Program-made: the position numbers and the translations under genes | In this document: positions 45,811 through 55,729 of the stretch, in pieces | How positions within the stretch are numbered: position 1 is the first letter of the stretch | Layout of the letters: the number at the start of each line of letters is the position of its first letter | The notes under the pieces: generated by a model | Seen by the model: only the letters and a program-made list of their open reading frames with translations | Told to the model about the DNA's origin: nothing | Databases searched by the model: none | NCBI RefSeq assembly: GCF_016864555.1 | Contig: NZ_CP044011.1 | Span: 4,359,501-4,423,500, forward strand | Length of the DNA: 64,000 nucleotides | Reading direction: 5' to 3' | DNA from: Sinorhizobium sp. BG8 | GTDB lineage: Bacteria; Pseudomonadota; Alphaproteobacteria; Rhizobiales; Rhizobiaceae

Positions 45811-47075
45811 CACCGTCCTCGCGCGAAAAGCACCGCGCCCTCCGCGATCGCATCAAAGGCGCGGTCGAGATCCGCGGCGGTCACGCAATAGGGCGGCATG
45901 AGATAGATGACGTTGCCGAGCGGGCGGATGAGGAGCCCGCGGTCCCTGAAAAACGCCCTGAGTTTCGGCCCCGCTTCCGAGAGATAGCCCCCGGAGGGAA
46001 CGACGAGATCGAGAGCGGCGATCGTGCCGGTCTGCCGGAGGTTCGAAAAGTGCGGATTGTCGGCGAGCCGCGCCAGCCTTTCGCGCTGCATCCCCTCGAG
46101 CAAGCGGATGCGTGCAAGCACCGGCTCGCTCTTCCAGATCTCGAGATTGGCGACCCCGGCGGCACAGGCGATCGGGTTGGCGGTGTAGGAGCTCGAATGA
46201 AAGAAGGTCTTGCGCCGGTCCGTCGAAAAATGCGCCTCGTAGATCTCGGCCGTGGCAAGCGTCGCCGCCAGCGGCAGGGCGCCGCCGGTGAGCCCCTTGG
46301 AGGTGCACAGGATGTCGGGCGCGACGCCCGCCTGCTCGCAGGCAAAGAGGCTCCCCGTGCGTCCCCAGCCGGTCATCACCTCGTCGGCGATCATCAGCGT
46401 GCCATGGCGTTCGGCAATCTGCTTGAGACCGGAAAGGAGCCCGGCGGTCGTCATCTTCATGCCGCCCGCACCGAGAACCAGCGGCTCGACCAGAAGTGCG
46501 GCCACTTCGCCCTTCCGGCAGAATGCCTCGAAGGCATCGAGCGTTTCCTGCTCGCGGCCCGTTGCGGGAAAAGGCAGCCTGTCGACGGCGAAGAGCAACG
46601 GCTCGTATGCGGCATTGAAGACACCACGCTCGCCGGTCGACATGGTGCCGATCGTATCGCCGTGATAGCCGTGTTCCATGACCACGATGCGGTTACGGGG
46701 GCGCCCCGTGTTGTGGAAGAAACCGAGCGCCATCTTCAGCGCCACTTCGACGGCGGTGGAGCCGCTGTCCGAATAGAACACATGCGCAAGGCCCTTCGGC
46801 GCGATCTCGACAAGACCGCGGGCAAGGACTTCGGCTGGCTCGTGGGTGTATTCAGCAAAGATGACCTGATCGAAGCGGGCCGCAGCGCGCGCGATCGCCT
46901 CCATGATCGCGCGGTGACGATGGCCATGGGTGATCACCCACCAGGAGGAGATGGCGTCGAGGATGCGATTGCCGTCCTCGTCGATGAGATAGGCGCCCTC
47001 CGTCTCGACGACCTGCCGCATCGGCGGCTCCAGCGCGTGCTGGGTGAACGGATGCCACACGGGCGAGCGGGTCAT
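45810..47075 (-). CDS. bioA: Adenosylmethionine-8-amino-7-oxononanoate aminotransferase
   Basis: A 421-residue fold-type I aminotransferase. It uses S-adenosylmethionine as amino donor to turn KAPA into DAPA. Seen: [12 protein letters not shown] near the N-terminus, [12 protein letters not shown] with the substrate tryptophans, [25 protein letters not shown] and the PLP lysine in [10 protein letters not shown]. Start and stop overlap bioD and bioZ (4 bases and 1 base), showing coupled translation. Confidence 0.95.
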   Translation of the reverse strand: MTRSPVWHPFTQHALEPPMRQVVETEGAYLIDEDGNRILDAISSWWVITHGHRHRAIMEAIARAAARFDQVIFAEYTHEPAEVLARGLVEIAPKGLAHVFYSDSGSTAVEVALKMALGFFHNTGRPRNRIVVMEHGYHGDTIGTMSTGERGVFNAAYEPLLFAVDRLPFPATGREQETLDAFEAFCRKGEVAALLVEPLVLGAGGMKMTTAGLLSGLKQIAERHGTLMIADEVMTGWGRTGSLFACEQAGVAPDILCTSKGLTGGALPLAATLATAEIYEAHFSTDRRKTFFHSSSYTANPIACAAGVANLEIWKSEPVLARIRLLEGMQRERLARLADNPHFSNLRQTGTIAALDLVVPSGGYLSEAGPKLRAFFRDRGLLIRPLGNVIYLMPPYCVTAADLDRAFDAIAEGAVLFARGR

Positions 47076-47710
47076 ACGCGGACCTCATGAAAAGCGGCAA
47101 TGTCGAAATTTTCGTGAAATGCCTCTCTCAGCGCTTCGGCGGTTACGGTTTCGAGTTGCGGCAGGCGCCCGAGCACCCTGACGCCGCCAAGCGCGGCGAT
47201 GATGTGCTGCGTATCCGCCCGTTCCTCGCCGATGAAGGCGACGCCGAAGACGGGGATCGCCCGGCTTTTCAGCGCTTCCAGTGAAAGCAGGGTGTGATTG
47301 ATGGTTCCCAGTGCCGTGCGCGCGCAGAGGATGACCGGGGCGCGCCAGCGGGCGAAAACATCGGCGAAGAGCACCCGCTCGGTAAGCGGCACCAGCAGTC
47401 CCCCCGCCCCCTCGATCACCAGCGGCGCGTCCGTGACAGGAATGTCCAGGCTTTCGGCCTCGATGGTCACGCTGTCGATCCGGGCCGCCAGATGCGGCGA
47501 GGCCGGCGTCTTCAGCCGATAGGCTTCCGGAAGGATTCTTTCGGGGGGCACCCGGCCGAGACGCTCGACGGTCTCGCTGTCCGTTTCCTCCTCCAGGCCG
47601 GACTGGACCGGTTTCCAGTAATATCCGGAAAGCGCGTCCGTCAGCGCTGCGGAAAACAGCGTCTTGCCGATGCCCGTGTCCGTGCCTGTCACGACGAAGG
47701 CCGTCCTCAT
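47072..47710 (-). CDS. bioD: Dethiobiotin synthase
   Basis: A 212-residue ATP-dependent carboxylase forming the ureido ring of dethiobiotin. The N-terminal P-loop is [16 protein letters not shown] (about residues 8-23). [11 protein letters not shown] carries the catalytic lysine, and [12 protein letters not shown] near residue 98 is the family motif. It overlaps bioF and bioA by 4 bases each. Confidence 0.94.
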   Translation of the reverse strand: MRTAFVVTGTDTGIGKTLFSAALTDALSGYYWKPVQSGLEEETDSETVERLGRVPPERILPEAYRLKTPASPHLAARIDSVTIEAESLDIPVTDAPLVIEGAGGLLVPLTERVLFADVFARWRAPVILCARTALGTINHTLLSLEALKSRAIPVFGVAFIGEERADTQHIIAALGGVRVLGRLPQLETVTAEALREAFHENFDIAAFHEVRV

Positions 47711-48915
47711 GGGGCTTCCTCCGCCATGGCGGATGCAAGCCGGTCAAGCATGCGCAGGATCGTCTCTCTGTCCACATTGAGCGTGATCGCGATCCTCAGC
47801 CGGGCCGTCCCCTCCGGCACCGTGGGCGGCCGGATCGCCCGGATGTCTAAGCCTTCCGCCCGCATGCGCTCGGCAATGCGAACCGCCCGGCCATTGTCTC
47901 CGATCATCACCGGCAGGATCTGCGTTCCACTCGCCTTGACGCCGAGCCTCTCCGTGAGTGCACTGTTGGCAAACGACCGCAACGCATCGAAATCCGCGCG
48001 GCGTTCCGGCTCGTCGGCAAGCATCGTCAGTGCCTCCCGCACGGCTGCGGCGACCAGCGGCGACGGTGCCGTCGAATATATGAAGCCACGGGCGCGGTTC
48101 ACGAGATAGTCGCAGGCCACGGCCGGTGCGGCGAGCAGCGCGCCCGAAACGCCGAGCGCCTTTCCGCATGTGTGGAGCACGATGACGTTGCCGCGCCGTT
48201 CCAGCCCCGCCGCAAGCCCACGCCCGCCGGGTCCGAAAACCCCTGTCGCATGTGCCTCGTCGATCACCAGCAGGCCTTCGTGCCGGTCGGCGATCGCGGC
48301 GAGCTCATCGAGAGGAGCGCGGTCGCCGTCCATCGAGTAGAGGCTTTCGACGGCGATCCAGGGTTGCCCCCTGCCCCCCTCCCTTCGCCATCGGACAATC
48401 GCGGCCTCGAAGGCCGAGGGATCGTTGTGCGCGACGGAAACCGCCGTGGCCTTGCTGGCGGAAATCCCCTCATGCGCGCTCGCATGGATCAGGGCATCGT
48501 GGATGATCACGTCGTCGCGCTGGGGAAGCGTCGAAAACAGCGCCACGTTGGCGGCGTACCCGCTGCTGAAGAAGAGCACCCTCTCCGCTCCAAAGTAAGC
48601 GGCGGCTTCCGCTTCCAGCGCCTCGTGTTCGGGATGATTGCCGCGAAGCAGGCGCGATCCTCCCGCCCCGACCGGCACGCCGCGCTCGATCGCTGCGGCG
48701 ATCGCCGCCTTCAGCCGCGGCGCACTTGCGAGCGCCAGGTAGTCGTTGGAGGTAAAGTCGATACCTGCCTGCGCAACGAGCGCGCGTCGGCGCCCCTTGC
48801 CTTCAAGCCCCGCAAGCGTCTTGCGGTAGCGGGCAAGGGCGATGATACCTTCGGCATGTGGCGGCGCGCGCCAGCGGTCTTGCTCGGCCAGGCCGGAATC
48901 CGCGTCGGCGATCAT
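47707..48915 (-). CDS. bioF: 8-amino-7-oxononanoate synthase
   Basis: A 402-residue alpha-oxoamine synthase condensing pimeloyl thioester with L-alanine. Seen: [52 protein letters not shown] and the PLP lysine in [12 protein letters not shown] near residue 247. The N-terminal 20 residues ([12 protein letters not shown]) extend beyond the usual family start; a later start is possible, but ATG 48915 overlaps bioB by 4 bases, like the other junctions. Confidence 0.94.
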   Translation of the reverse strand: MIADADSGLAEQDRWRAPPHAEGIIALARYRKTLAGLEGKGRRRALVAQAGIDFTSNDYLALASAPRLKAAIAAAIERGVPVGAGGSRLLRGNHPEHEALEAEAAAYFGAERVLFFSSGYAANVALFSTLPQRDDVIIHDALIHASAHEGISASKATAVSVAHNDPSAFEAAIVRWRREGGRGQPWIAVESLYSMDGDRAPLDELAAIADRHEGLLVIDEAHATGVFGPGGRGLAAGLERRGNVIVLHTCGKALGVSGALLAAPAVACDYLVNRARGFIYSTAPSPLVAAAVREALTMLADEPERRADFDALRSFANSALTERLGVKASGTQILPVMIGDNGRAVRIAERMRAEGLDIRAIRPPTVPEGTARLRIAITLNVDRETILRMLDRLASAMAEEAP

Positions 48916-49916
48916 GCGGCGTCACCGGGCTGCATCGGCTTCAGGCCAAGGCGACGGAAGAGCGCCGTGTCGTGATCCTCGCCCGGGTTGTCCGCCGTCA
49001 GCAGCGTATCGCCCACGAAGATCGAATTGGCGCCCGCAAAGAAACAGAGTGCCTGCATCTCGTCGCTCATCTCGGTGCGGCCTGCGGAAAGGCGAACATG
49101 GGATTGCGGCATCAGGATGCGCGCCAGCGCGATGGTGCGGACGAAATCGATCGGGTCCACGGGCGCCGCATCGGCGAGTTTCGATCCGGGGATCGGGATC
49201 AGCATGTTGATCGGCACGCTTTCAGGCGGCACAGGCAGGTTGGCAAGCGTGACCAGCATGGAGATCCGGTCATCGACCGTCTCGCCCATGCCGAGAATGC
49301 CGCCGGCGCAAACCTTGATGCCGGCCTCGCGCACGTTGGAGAGCGTCTCCAGCCGGTCAGCGAAGGTGCGTGTGGTGATGATTTCGCTGTAGAAGCGTTC
49401 CGACGTATCGACGTTGTGATTGTAGTAGTCGAGCCCGGCATCCGCGAGCCTTGCCGACTGGGCCGGGGTCAGCATGCCGAGCGTCATGCAGGTCTCCATG
49501 CCGAGCGCTCTGACGCCCTCGACCATGGCGACAATAGCATCCATGTCGCGGTCCTTGGGACTGCGCCACGCCGCCCCCATGCAGTAGCGCGACGCCCCGC
49601 CCGCCTTTGCCTGGCGCGCCTCAGCGATCACGCGCTCGACCTCCATCAGCTTCGAGGCCTTGAGCCCGGTCGGATAGTGTGCGGACTGGCTGCAATAGCC
49701 GCAATCCTCTGCACAGCCGCCCGTCTTGATGGAGAGCAGTCGGCTCATCTGCACTGCATTCGGGTCGAAATGGGCGCGGTGGACGCTTTGCGCCCTGAAG
49801 AGAAGATCGTTGAAAGGAAGATTATAGATAATTCTTGCATCTTCGATTGGAAGTTGCATCTCCGAGATTTTCGGGAGTTCCGGCTGTTGTAGGTCTCCCG
49901 TCGTCCGTTCCAGCAT
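48912..49916 (-). CDS. bioB: Biotin synthase
   Basis: A 334-residue radical SAM enzyme inserting sulfur into dethiobiotin. The [4Fe-4S] cluster motif is CAEDCGYC (C68, C72, C75). [25 protein letters not shown] and the C-terminal [12 protein letters not shown] follow. It is the first gene of bioBFDAZ. ATG 49916 is favoured over TTG 49922 because GGAGAGAGG lies about 8 bases upstream. A BioR-like box lies inside its own 5' coding part and two more upstream, so biotin-responsive repression by BioR is expected. Confidence 0.95.
   Translation of the reverse strand: MLERTTGDLQQPELPKISEMQLPIEDARIIYNLPFNDLLFRAQSVHRAHFDPNAVQMSRLLSIKTGGCAEDCGYCSQSAHYPTGLKASKLMEVERVIAEARQAKAGGASRYCMGAAWRSPKDRDMDAIVAMVEGVRALGMETCMTLGMLTPAQSARLADAGLDYYNHNVDTSERFYSEIITTRTFADRLETLSNVREAGIKVCAGGILGMGETVDDRISMLVTLANLPVPPESVPINMLIPIPGSKLADAAPVDPIDFVRTIALARILMPQSHVRLSAGRTEMSDEMQALCFFAGANSIFVGDTLLTADNPGEDHDTALFRRLGLKPMQPGDAA
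49822..49831. promoter_or_regulatory. BioR-like box inside the bioB 5' coding region
   Basis: TTATAGATAA fits the published BioR consensus TTATMKATAA exactly. It overlaps bioB codons about 29-32 (I-I-Y-N). It may be a roadblock operator, or a coincidence created by a conserved peptide stretch. Confidence 0.45.
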
Positions 49917-49945
49917 TTGCAACCTCTCTCCTGTCGCCGCAGCGG

Positions 49946-49955
49946 TTATAGATAT
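49946..49955. promoter_or_regulatory. BioR-like box upstream of bioB, 9/10 match
   Basis: TTATAGATAT matches TTATMKATAA at nine of ten positions. It lies 30 bases before the bioB ATG, 9 bases from the exact box at 49965. Confidence 0.6.
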
Positions 49956-49964
49956 ATCTGAATA

Positions 49965-49974
49965 TTATCTATAA
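49965..49974. promoter_or_regulatory. BioR box upstream of bioB
   Basis: TTATCTATAA, an exact match to the BioR consensus TTATMKATAA, 49 bases before bioB, in an AT-rich patch that should hold the promoter. The remaining interval to bioR (49975-50114) shows no gene. Confidence 0.75.
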
Positions 49975-50114
49975 TTTTTCGGCACGCGCAGAAAGGCAAG
50001 CACCCAAAGGGCGAAAAAGCCAAGCAACACTACCATGGGGAGAGAATTTGACGCACGCGTGAGGGACGACCGCCGCAAAACCCGGCAGAACCGCCGTCCT
50101 CCGCGGCAGATTAT

Positions 50115-50783
50115 TTAGCCGACGATCGCGAAGGCGTCGCGCGTCTTTCCGGCGGCATTCTTGATCGGCTTCTGGCCGATCCACTGAACATGGCGCTCGA
50201 GAACCGCAGCCGCCTTTTCCACGTTGCCCTGGCGCAGGAAGGTCAGGATCGCCCGGTGATCATGGTCGGTCCGCACTTCCCATTCGGATCGCCAGGTCGC
50301 GAACAGGAAGCGGGCACTGGCAGCGTGCAGATCGTCGATCGCGGCGAGCAGCCGCGGCATGCCGCAGGGAGCGAGAACCAGCCGGTGGAAGCGGCGGTTC
50401 GCCTCTTCCCAGGACCGCACGTCCCGCGAATTGTCGCCGGCGACCGTTGCCTCCTCCGCCTCGTCGAGGATGGAGGGCGTCAGGTGCGGTGCCGCGTGTC
50501 TCAGCGCCAGGACTTCGAGCGCCGCGCGCATCTGCGCGACCTCCCGCACCTCCTTGAGATCGAAGGATGCCACTCGGACGCCGCGCCGCGGTTCGCTGAC
50601 CGCGAGCCCCTGGGCCTCAAGCCTGCGGAAAGCCTCGCGCACCGGCACATGGCTCGCGCCGAACTCCTCGGCGATATGGTCCTGCCGCAGTTTCGTTCCC
50701 GGCTCCAGCTGACCCGTTACGATCCTGTCGGCAAGAATTCGGCTGATGCGCCCGGCAAGTGTGTCTTCGTTGATTGCGATCAT
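50115..50783 (-). CDS. bioR: BioR-type GntR-family repressor of biotin genes
   Basis: A 222-residue GntR/FadR-subfamily regulator. The N-terminal winged helix (about 10-70) includes GTKLRQDHIAEEFGASHVPV and REAFRRLEAQGLAV. The C-terminal all-helical FCD domain (about 85-210) has EEANRRFHRLVLAPCGMPRL with metal-type histidines. It sits just upstream of bioBFDAZ in the same direction, and BioR-consensus boxes lie between, which supports the BioR assignment. Start at MIAINEDT. I did not find a good box ahead of its own gene. Confidence 0.82.
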   Translation of the reverse strand: MIAINEDTLAGRISRILADRIVTGQLEPGTKLRQDHIAEEFGASHVPVREAFRRLEAQGLAVSEPRRGVRVASFDLKEVREVAQMRAALEVLALRHAAPHLTPSILDEAEEATVAGDNSRDVRSWEEANRRFHRLVLAPCGMPRLLAAIDDLHAASARFLFATWRSEWEVRTDHDHRAILTFLRQGNVEKAAAVLERHVQWIGQKPIKNAAGKTRDAFAIVG

Positions 50784-51475
50784 TTGCGATTGATAATTTG
50801 CGGGCACGAGTCTGTCGAGCCCGGTCTGTACATGCCGAGGCCGGAACCCTCCGTCTCTTCGGGAAGAGCGACATTCTGGACGAGCACATTGCTACCAGCT
50901 GTTGCGGGCCACACCTCCACGAAGCCTCCAACGGCGGCATTACATCTCCTGTATTTTCCGTACCTCTTTCGGCGGAGGAGACCACCAAAAAGATGAATCA
51001 GACTACTCCGCACCAGACAGAGAGACATGACTCCGTGTCAGCATAGGATTGCCGCCATTCCGACAAGTCTATGTCTCGATTTTGTCGAATAATTTCAAAG
51101 ACCGTTAAGGCTTGCGGCAAGGTCATCACATTTCGTCTGCAATGCTCCAAAACACGACATGAGAGCATAAGATTTCTGCCTCAATTTTGCTTGAAGCGGT
51201 CGGCAGGATGCCGCCCGTTGACATCGACAGTGGATGCACGTCACGGCCTTTGAAACCAGTGCCTGGCTCCACGTCGGGGATAGGTGTTGATCCGGGACAG
51301 ACTATCGCCCGTGCAGATAGGCACGGCGATCGCCCTCCGGCAGTACCCGACAATACATTTGATGAAGTCCATTTCCGGCACCAGGCATGAAAGCCTGCGC
51401 GACGTCGAGGCGTCTGCGTGCGAGATCGCTTGCGCGCTTTTGGCGATCCGGCCGGTGAACGAAAGGAGTGCGACC
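50784..51475. other. 692-bp interval without a confident gene
   Basis: Divergent upstream region of bioR and of the secreted protein at 51476. Part of it (about 51030-51210) is visibly AT-richer. A 60-codon frame at 51071-51253 (plus) starts MSRFCRIISKTVKACGK but lacks homology I recognise and a ribosome site. No strong terminator or repeat seen. Confidence 0.45.
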
Positions 51476-51919
51476 ATGAGGGTCATCGCGCTGCTCGCTG
51501 CGGCAATTTTCGCCTTTGCAGCACCGGAAGTAGCCTCCGCCGGCATGCTTGCCCAAGCAAAGCAATATGCGGGCATGCATGAGGTGAAGAACAACGGCCG
51601 ACTGCGCAAGATGCTCGGGATCAATCCCGCCCGCACTCCGTGGTGCGGTCATTTCATGGGCCTCGTGGCCCGTAAGTCCGGCCGAACGCCGCCCAAGGAT
51701 TTCACATTCGCCCGGTCGTGGCTGCGTTTCGGTTCCCCGGTCCGCGTTGCCTATGCCAAGCCGGGCGACGTCGTCGTCATACGCAACGGACGCGGCTATC
51801 ACGTGGGAATCCTCTCCCAGCTGACCAAGAGCGCCGCGAAGCTGATCGGCGGCAACCAGTCGGGACGTGTTCAGGAATCACAATTCAGTCGAGGCAGGAT
51901 CGTGGCGATCCGACGATGA
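51476..51919 (+). CDS. Secreted TIGR02594-family (NlpC/P60-like) protein
   Basis: A 147-residue protein with a signal peptide at about 1-22 (LLAAAIFAFAAPEVASAG). The mature domain starts like TIGR02594 cell-wall hydrolase-like proteins: AKQYAGMHEVKNNGRLRKML, then TPWCGHFMGLVARKSG with the putative catalytic Cys, GDVVVIRN and GYHVGILSQ with His. This Cys/His papain-like layout suggests a peptidoglycan amidase or endopeptidase. Similar domains occur in phage endolysins, but no phage gene is near. Start at ATG after GAAAGGAGTG. Confidence 0.78.
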   Translation: MRVIALLAAAIFAFAAPEVASAGMLAQAKQYAGMHEVKNNGRLRKMLGINPARTPWCGHFMGLVARKSGRTPPKDFTFARSWLRFGSPVRVAYAKPGDVVVIRNGRGYHVGILSQLTKSAAKLIGGNQSGRVQESQFSRGRIVAIRR

Positions 51920-52012
51920 GGAGCGTCATCGGTGCGTGTCGGCTGGCCAACTCGCACCGGCGAAATGATTCCGCTCGGGTCCGCGAAACGCGGAATGCCC
52001 GACAGGCCTGTG

Positions 52013-52360
52013 TCAGGGCTTCGGAACGACGGTTGCAAGCTTGCGGAACGGCGTCAGGATTTCGAGCGTGCTTGCCACACCGATCGGAACGCGGACGATC
52101 GAGCCAGGCTTGATCTTCACCGGAGCGGAGTCGCCCTGCGTGTACATTGCTTCGCCTTCGCACACGACAAACGTCTCTTCGAGCGCCCGTCCGGGGTAGC
52201 GGTACATGCCGGGCTCGGCCTTCCAAACTGCAACGATGGTGCCGTTCTCCACGTCGTCCTGCCAGATCGGCCGGCGCCAGGATCCAGAATCACGGCCTTC
52301 CGCGGGAACGCCTGGAACGAGATCGACGTCGTCGGAAATATTGTAGATGGGCAGGGTCAT
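52013..52360 (-). CDS. Cupin-domain protein
   Basis: A 115-residue single-domain cupin. The core runs from about residue 40: GTIVAVWKAEPGMYRYPGR, EETFVVCEGEAMYTQ and KPGSIVRVPIGVASTLE. The usual first-motif histidines are replaced (YRYPG), so metal binding is uncertain. It resembles the EutQ/DUF861 group. It is the last gene of the minus-strand oxidase/transporter cluster, 88 bp after the FAD oxidase, and probably acts on a product of that pathway. Start at MTLPIYN. Confidence 0.78.
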   Translation of the reverse strand: MTLPIYNISDDVDLVPGVPAEGRDSGSWRRPIWQDDVENGTIVAVWKAEPGMYRYPGRALEETFVVCEGEAMYTQGDSAPVKIKPGSIVRVPIGVASTLEILTPFRKLATVVPKP

Positions 52361-52448
52361 GCGCTTTCTCCTTTGATTGCATGAATGGCATGGCGGCACG
52401 CTCCGCGCATAGCGGCGCGGGTAGCGGCTGGTCGATATTGAAGGTGGT

Positions 52449-53771
52449 TCAGGCGTGCGGCGGCAGTGGTGCCCCGGCAAGCCTTGTCCGGACCCAGTCC
52501 TTGACACGGTAGTAGCGAAGCGTCAGCGGCGGACCGTAGTTCATGTAGAATGGCGCAGCCGACAGCGGCTCGACCTTCAGGGACAGCTCCTTCTCCGGAA
52601 CGCCCTTCGCCCATTCGGCCAGAATTCCGCCGAGCATGCTGCCAGTCGGAACCCCGCGGCCGGAAAGCCCGGTCAGCGCGACCACCCCCGGCGCGAGATC
52701 GTAGAGCCGCGGTACCGTGCGGTACTGCATGTCGAGTTCCCCGAACCAGAAGTATTCCCAGCGGATCTCTTGCTGGATCTGCGGATGCAGCCATTTCAGC
52801 CGGTCGCTCATCACTTTGCGGGTGTAGTCCATGTCGCGACCACGCCGCCCCATCGGGAACATCGAGGCAACGATCCGGCCTTCCGCATTGTACTTGTAAA
52901 CGTAGATGTCGCCGCGCCCGTCATGGATCGTCGTGTTTTGCGGAAGCACCGAACGACGCTCGTCCTCTGAAAGCGGCTGCGTCGCGGCAACGAACACCTT
53001 GTGGATCTTGAAGGTGCGGTCGAGCTTCGGCCAGCCTCCGACCGTATAGGCCCCGGTGGCAAAGATCACCTTGTCGGCGACGACCGTTCCCTGATCCGTA
53101 CCGACCGCCCAGACACCGCCCTCCGGCTTGCAGGAGGTGACCGGCGAGTACGTGTGGATGATGCCGCCTTCCTGGATCACCGCACGGGCAAGGCCCCGCG
53201 CATAGCCGAGCGGATTGAGATGGCCGGCCTCGGAATGGAACCACCCTGCATGGAAGCGTGGACTGCCGGTGATGGCCTGCACCTCGTCGCGGCCGAGCAG
53301 GCGCGTCTTCGCGCCGACCGCGTTGTACATGTTGACCTTCTCCTCGAGGCCGCGGATCGCATTGCCGTGCAACGCTCCCTGCACGTAGCCGTTCTGCTGC
53401 CACTCGCACTGGATCTGGTAACGGCGGATCATCTCGCCCACGCGGTCGTTGGCGCGGGTCTGGCGGGCGATCAGCCTCTCCGCCCATGGCTCACCGAGCA
53501 TGCGGCGCAGTTCCGGCAGACTGTAGTGGGTGAAGGTCGGGGTGCAGTGGCCGGCATTGCGCCCGGAGCCGCCGAAACCGATCTCCTCCCGCTCGAGCAG
53601 CACGACCTTGACGCCGTCGCGGGCAAGCTCGAGCGCGGTGGTGAGGCCCGTGTATCCACCGCCGACGATGCACACATCGGCCTTGATACGTCCCTCAAGC
53701 GGCCGTGTTTCGGGCGCCGCGGTCGCCGTGGCGTACCAGAGCGACGCATCGAAAGGCGAAAACTTGGTCAT
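52449..53771 (-). CDS. FAD-dependent oxidoreductase (DAO family, PuuB-like)
   Basis: A 440-residue flavin amine oxidase/dehydrogenase. FAD is bound by DVCIVGGGYTGLTTALELA (about 32-50) and FGGSGRNAGHCTPTF, a covalent-flavin-like region. The C-terminal half has YTVGGWPKLDRTF and the closing flavin contact LSGRGVPTGSMLGG. It resembles gamma-glutamylputrescine oxidase and other secondary-amine oxidases, which release an aldehyde and an amine. Only 12 bases separate it from the upstream permease gene, so it belongs to the transport operon. The substrate is unknown. Confidence 0.85.
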   Translation of the reverse strand: MTKFSPFDASLWYATATAAPETRPLEGRIKADVCIVGGGYTGLTTALELARDGVKVVLLEREEIGFGGSGRNAGHCTPTFTHYSLPELRRMLGEPWAERLIARQTRANDRVGEMIRRYQIQCEWQQNGYVQGALHGNAIRGLEEKVNMYNAVGAKTRLLGRDEVQAITGSPRFHAGWFHSEAGHLNPLGYARGLARAVIQEGGIIHTYSPVTSCKPEGGVWAVGTDQGTVVADKVIFATGAYTVGGWPKLDRTFKIHKVFVAATQPLSEDERRSVLPQNTTIHDGRGDIYVYKYNAEGRIVASMFPMGRRGRDMDYTRKVMSDRLKWLHPQIQQEIRWEYFWFGELDMQYRTVPRLYDLAPGVVALTGLSGRGVPTGSMLGGILAEWAKGVPEKELSLKVEPLSAAPFYMNYGPPLTLRYYRVKDWVRTRLAGAPLPPHA

Positions 53772-53783
53772 CGGTTCCGCCCC

Positions 53784-54674
53784 TCAGTTGAGATCGCTGC
53801 GGGCGTCGAGTGCGTCGCGCAGCCCGTCGCCGATGAAGTTGAAGCTGGTGACAGCAAGCGTGATCGCAATGCCGGGCACGATTGCAAGCCACGGCGCGCT
53901 GTCCAGGTACTGCTGGGCACCGTTCAGCATGTTGCCCCAGCTCGGCAGCGGCGGTTGGATGCCGTAGCCGAGGAAGCTGACATAGGCCTCGAGCAGGATG
54001 GCGCGCGCCACGGTCAGTGTCGCGGCCACGATGATCGGCCCGATCGCGTTCGGCAGCAGTTCGCGGAACATGATCCAGCTGTTGGAGAGCCCGAGCATGC
54101 GTGCGGCAAGGACGAAATCGCGCTCCCTGAGGGACCGGACCTCCGCCTCGACCAGCCGCGCGATCTCCATCCAGCTCGTGACCGCGATAATGATGGTGAT
54201 CATCAACGGGCTCGGCTTGACGAAGGCAGCAAGTGCAAGGAGCAGGAAGATGCTCGGGAAGGAGAGGAACGCATCGACGAAGCGCATCAGCACCGCCCCG
54301 ACCCGGCCCCCGTAATAGCCGGCAACTACGCCGATCACCGTACCGATGAGCGTGCTGAGCAGCATGGCGAAGAAGCCGACCAGCAGCGATATGCGGCCGG
54401 CGTTGAACAGACGCGCCGCGAGGTCGCGCCCGAGCGGATCAGTGCCAAAGATGTGGTAGCCGGTAAAGGGCGGCGCGAAGCGGGCCCTCAGATCGATGAA
54501 AAGCTCGTCATAGGGCAGCAGATACGGACCGAACACGCAGGCGAAGGTGAGCAGCACGATCATCACCAGCCCGAGCATGGCGAGCCTGTGGCGAGCGAAG
54601 CGCCGCACGGTGCGGCTGCGCCACCAGCGTTCGGGCGGCTGCGGAAGGGCGGAGGAAAGCGTAGCGGTGGACAT
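53784..54674 (-). CDS. ABC transporter permease, DppC/OppC type
   Basis: A 296-residue inner-membrane permease with about six helices (first at about 32-52, LAMLGLVMIVLLTFACVFG). GTDPLGRDLAARLF near residue 97 is the DppC-type signature and the EAA-loop region is EVRSLRERDFVLAARMLG. It pairs with the DppB-type permease encoded 10 bases upstream to import peptides, opines or similar solutes from the binding protein at 55730. Start at MSTATLSS. Confidence 0.9.
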   Translation of the reverse strand: MSTATLSSALPQPPERWWRSRTVRRFARHRLAMLGLVMIVLLTFACVFGPYLLPYDELFIDLRARFAPPFTGYHIFGTDPLGRDLAARLFNAGRISLLVGFFAMLLSTLIGTVIGVVAGYYGGRVGAVLMRFVDAFLSFPSIFLLLALAAFVKPSPLMITIIIAVTSWMEIARLVEAEVRSLRERDFVLAARMLGLSNSWIMFRELLPNAIGPIIVAATLTVARAILLEAYVSFLGYGIQPPLPSWGNMLNGAQQYLDSAPWLAIVPGIAITLAVTSFNFIGDGLRDALDARSDLN

Positions 54675-54684
54675 GGCGTTTCTC

Positions 54685-55634
54685 CTAACCGAGCCGGATG
54701 CGTGGATCGACGAATGCGACGAGCAGGTCGGCTAGAAGGCTGCCGACCAGCACGAGGATGGCGGAAAACATGAGGAGCCCCATGACCACCGGGTAGTCGT
54801 TGTAGCCGAGGCTGTCGAGAAACAGCCGCCCCATGCCGGGCCATGTGAAGACCGTCTCCGTCACCAGCGCCCCGCCGAGAATGGTCGGCAGCTGCAGGCC
54901 GGCAAGTGTGATCATCGGCAGCAGCGCATTGCCCACCACGTGCTTCATGAGCACCCGGCGAGGGCTCACTCCCTTGGCCTTCGCAGTTCGCACGAAGTCC
55001 TGGTTGATGACGTCGAGGGTGGCGGTCCGCATGTAGCGGCTCCAGACCGCGATGTTGACGAGTGCGAGCACGAGGCTCGGCATGATCAGGTGGATCGCGT
55101 AGTCCGAAAAGGAACCGTCGCCGATCGTGTACATGTTGCCGGCCGGAAGCCATTTGAGCTTGAGCGAGAAGACGTAGATGGCGACGAGGCCGAACCAGAA
55201 GGTCGGGATGGACAGCGCGATCATGGCGCCGACGGTGGCGCCGTAGTCGAAGAGGGAATAGCGCTTTGTTGCGCCCTTGATGCCGATCCAGGTGCCGATC
55301 AGGATGGATATCACCGTCGACGTGCCCATCAGCAGGAGGGTCGCGAAGAGGTGTCCGCTGATGATTTCCAGGACCGGGCGGCTGTCCCGGTAGGACTTGC
55401 CCCAGTCCCCCTGCACGAGATGCCATATCCAGTCGAGATACTGGATCGGAAGCGGGCGGTTCAGGCCCATCTGCTCGGCGATGCGGTCGAGCGCTTCCTG
55501 CGTCATTCCGGGCGTCAGCGTGTACTGGGACAGCGGACCGCCGGGGCGAGATTAAGCACGGCGAAGCCGATCATCGAAACAAGGACGAGCAGCACCAGGC
55601 TTTGCCAGAGGCGGCCGAGGAGATAGCGCAACAT
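54685..55634 (-). pseudogene. ABC transporter permease, DppB type, frame broken near the N-terminus
   Basis: A DppB/OppB-type permease. The natural start MLRYLLGRLWQS at 55634 gives the first helix (LVLLVLVSMIGFAVLNLAP) and then runs out of frame. One more base in the CC at 55541-55542 (GG on the coding strand) restores LAPGGPLSQY and joins the second frame, which is open from 55506 (TPGMTQEALDRIAEQM) to 54685. The repaired product is 316 residues, normal for the family. The TM helices and the EAA loop (DFVRTAKAKGVSPRRVLMKH) are intact. A missing base in the assembly is likely. Confidence 0.85.
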
Positions 55635-55729
55635 GAGAGTCTCCCGCTATTGGAGGACACCGGATGGAGGAATTTGCCGAGGATGGTCCCTCCTCCGCGC
55701 ATGGACGCACGGAGGAGGGACCGCTCGTC

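Noticed and set aside
51071-51253. 60-codon frame between bioR and the secreted protein
   Set aside because: Lacks a ribosome site and recognisable sequence; the region is simply AT-richer.
51476-51919. Prophage endolysin
   Set aside because: The protein has a signal peptide and no phage genes, holin or attachment site lie nearby; a chromosomal cell-wall enzyme is simpler.
53001-54773. 590-codon plus-strand frame across the FAD oxidase and permease
   Set aside because: Antisense shadow with no recognisable motif; both minus-strand genes are well supported.
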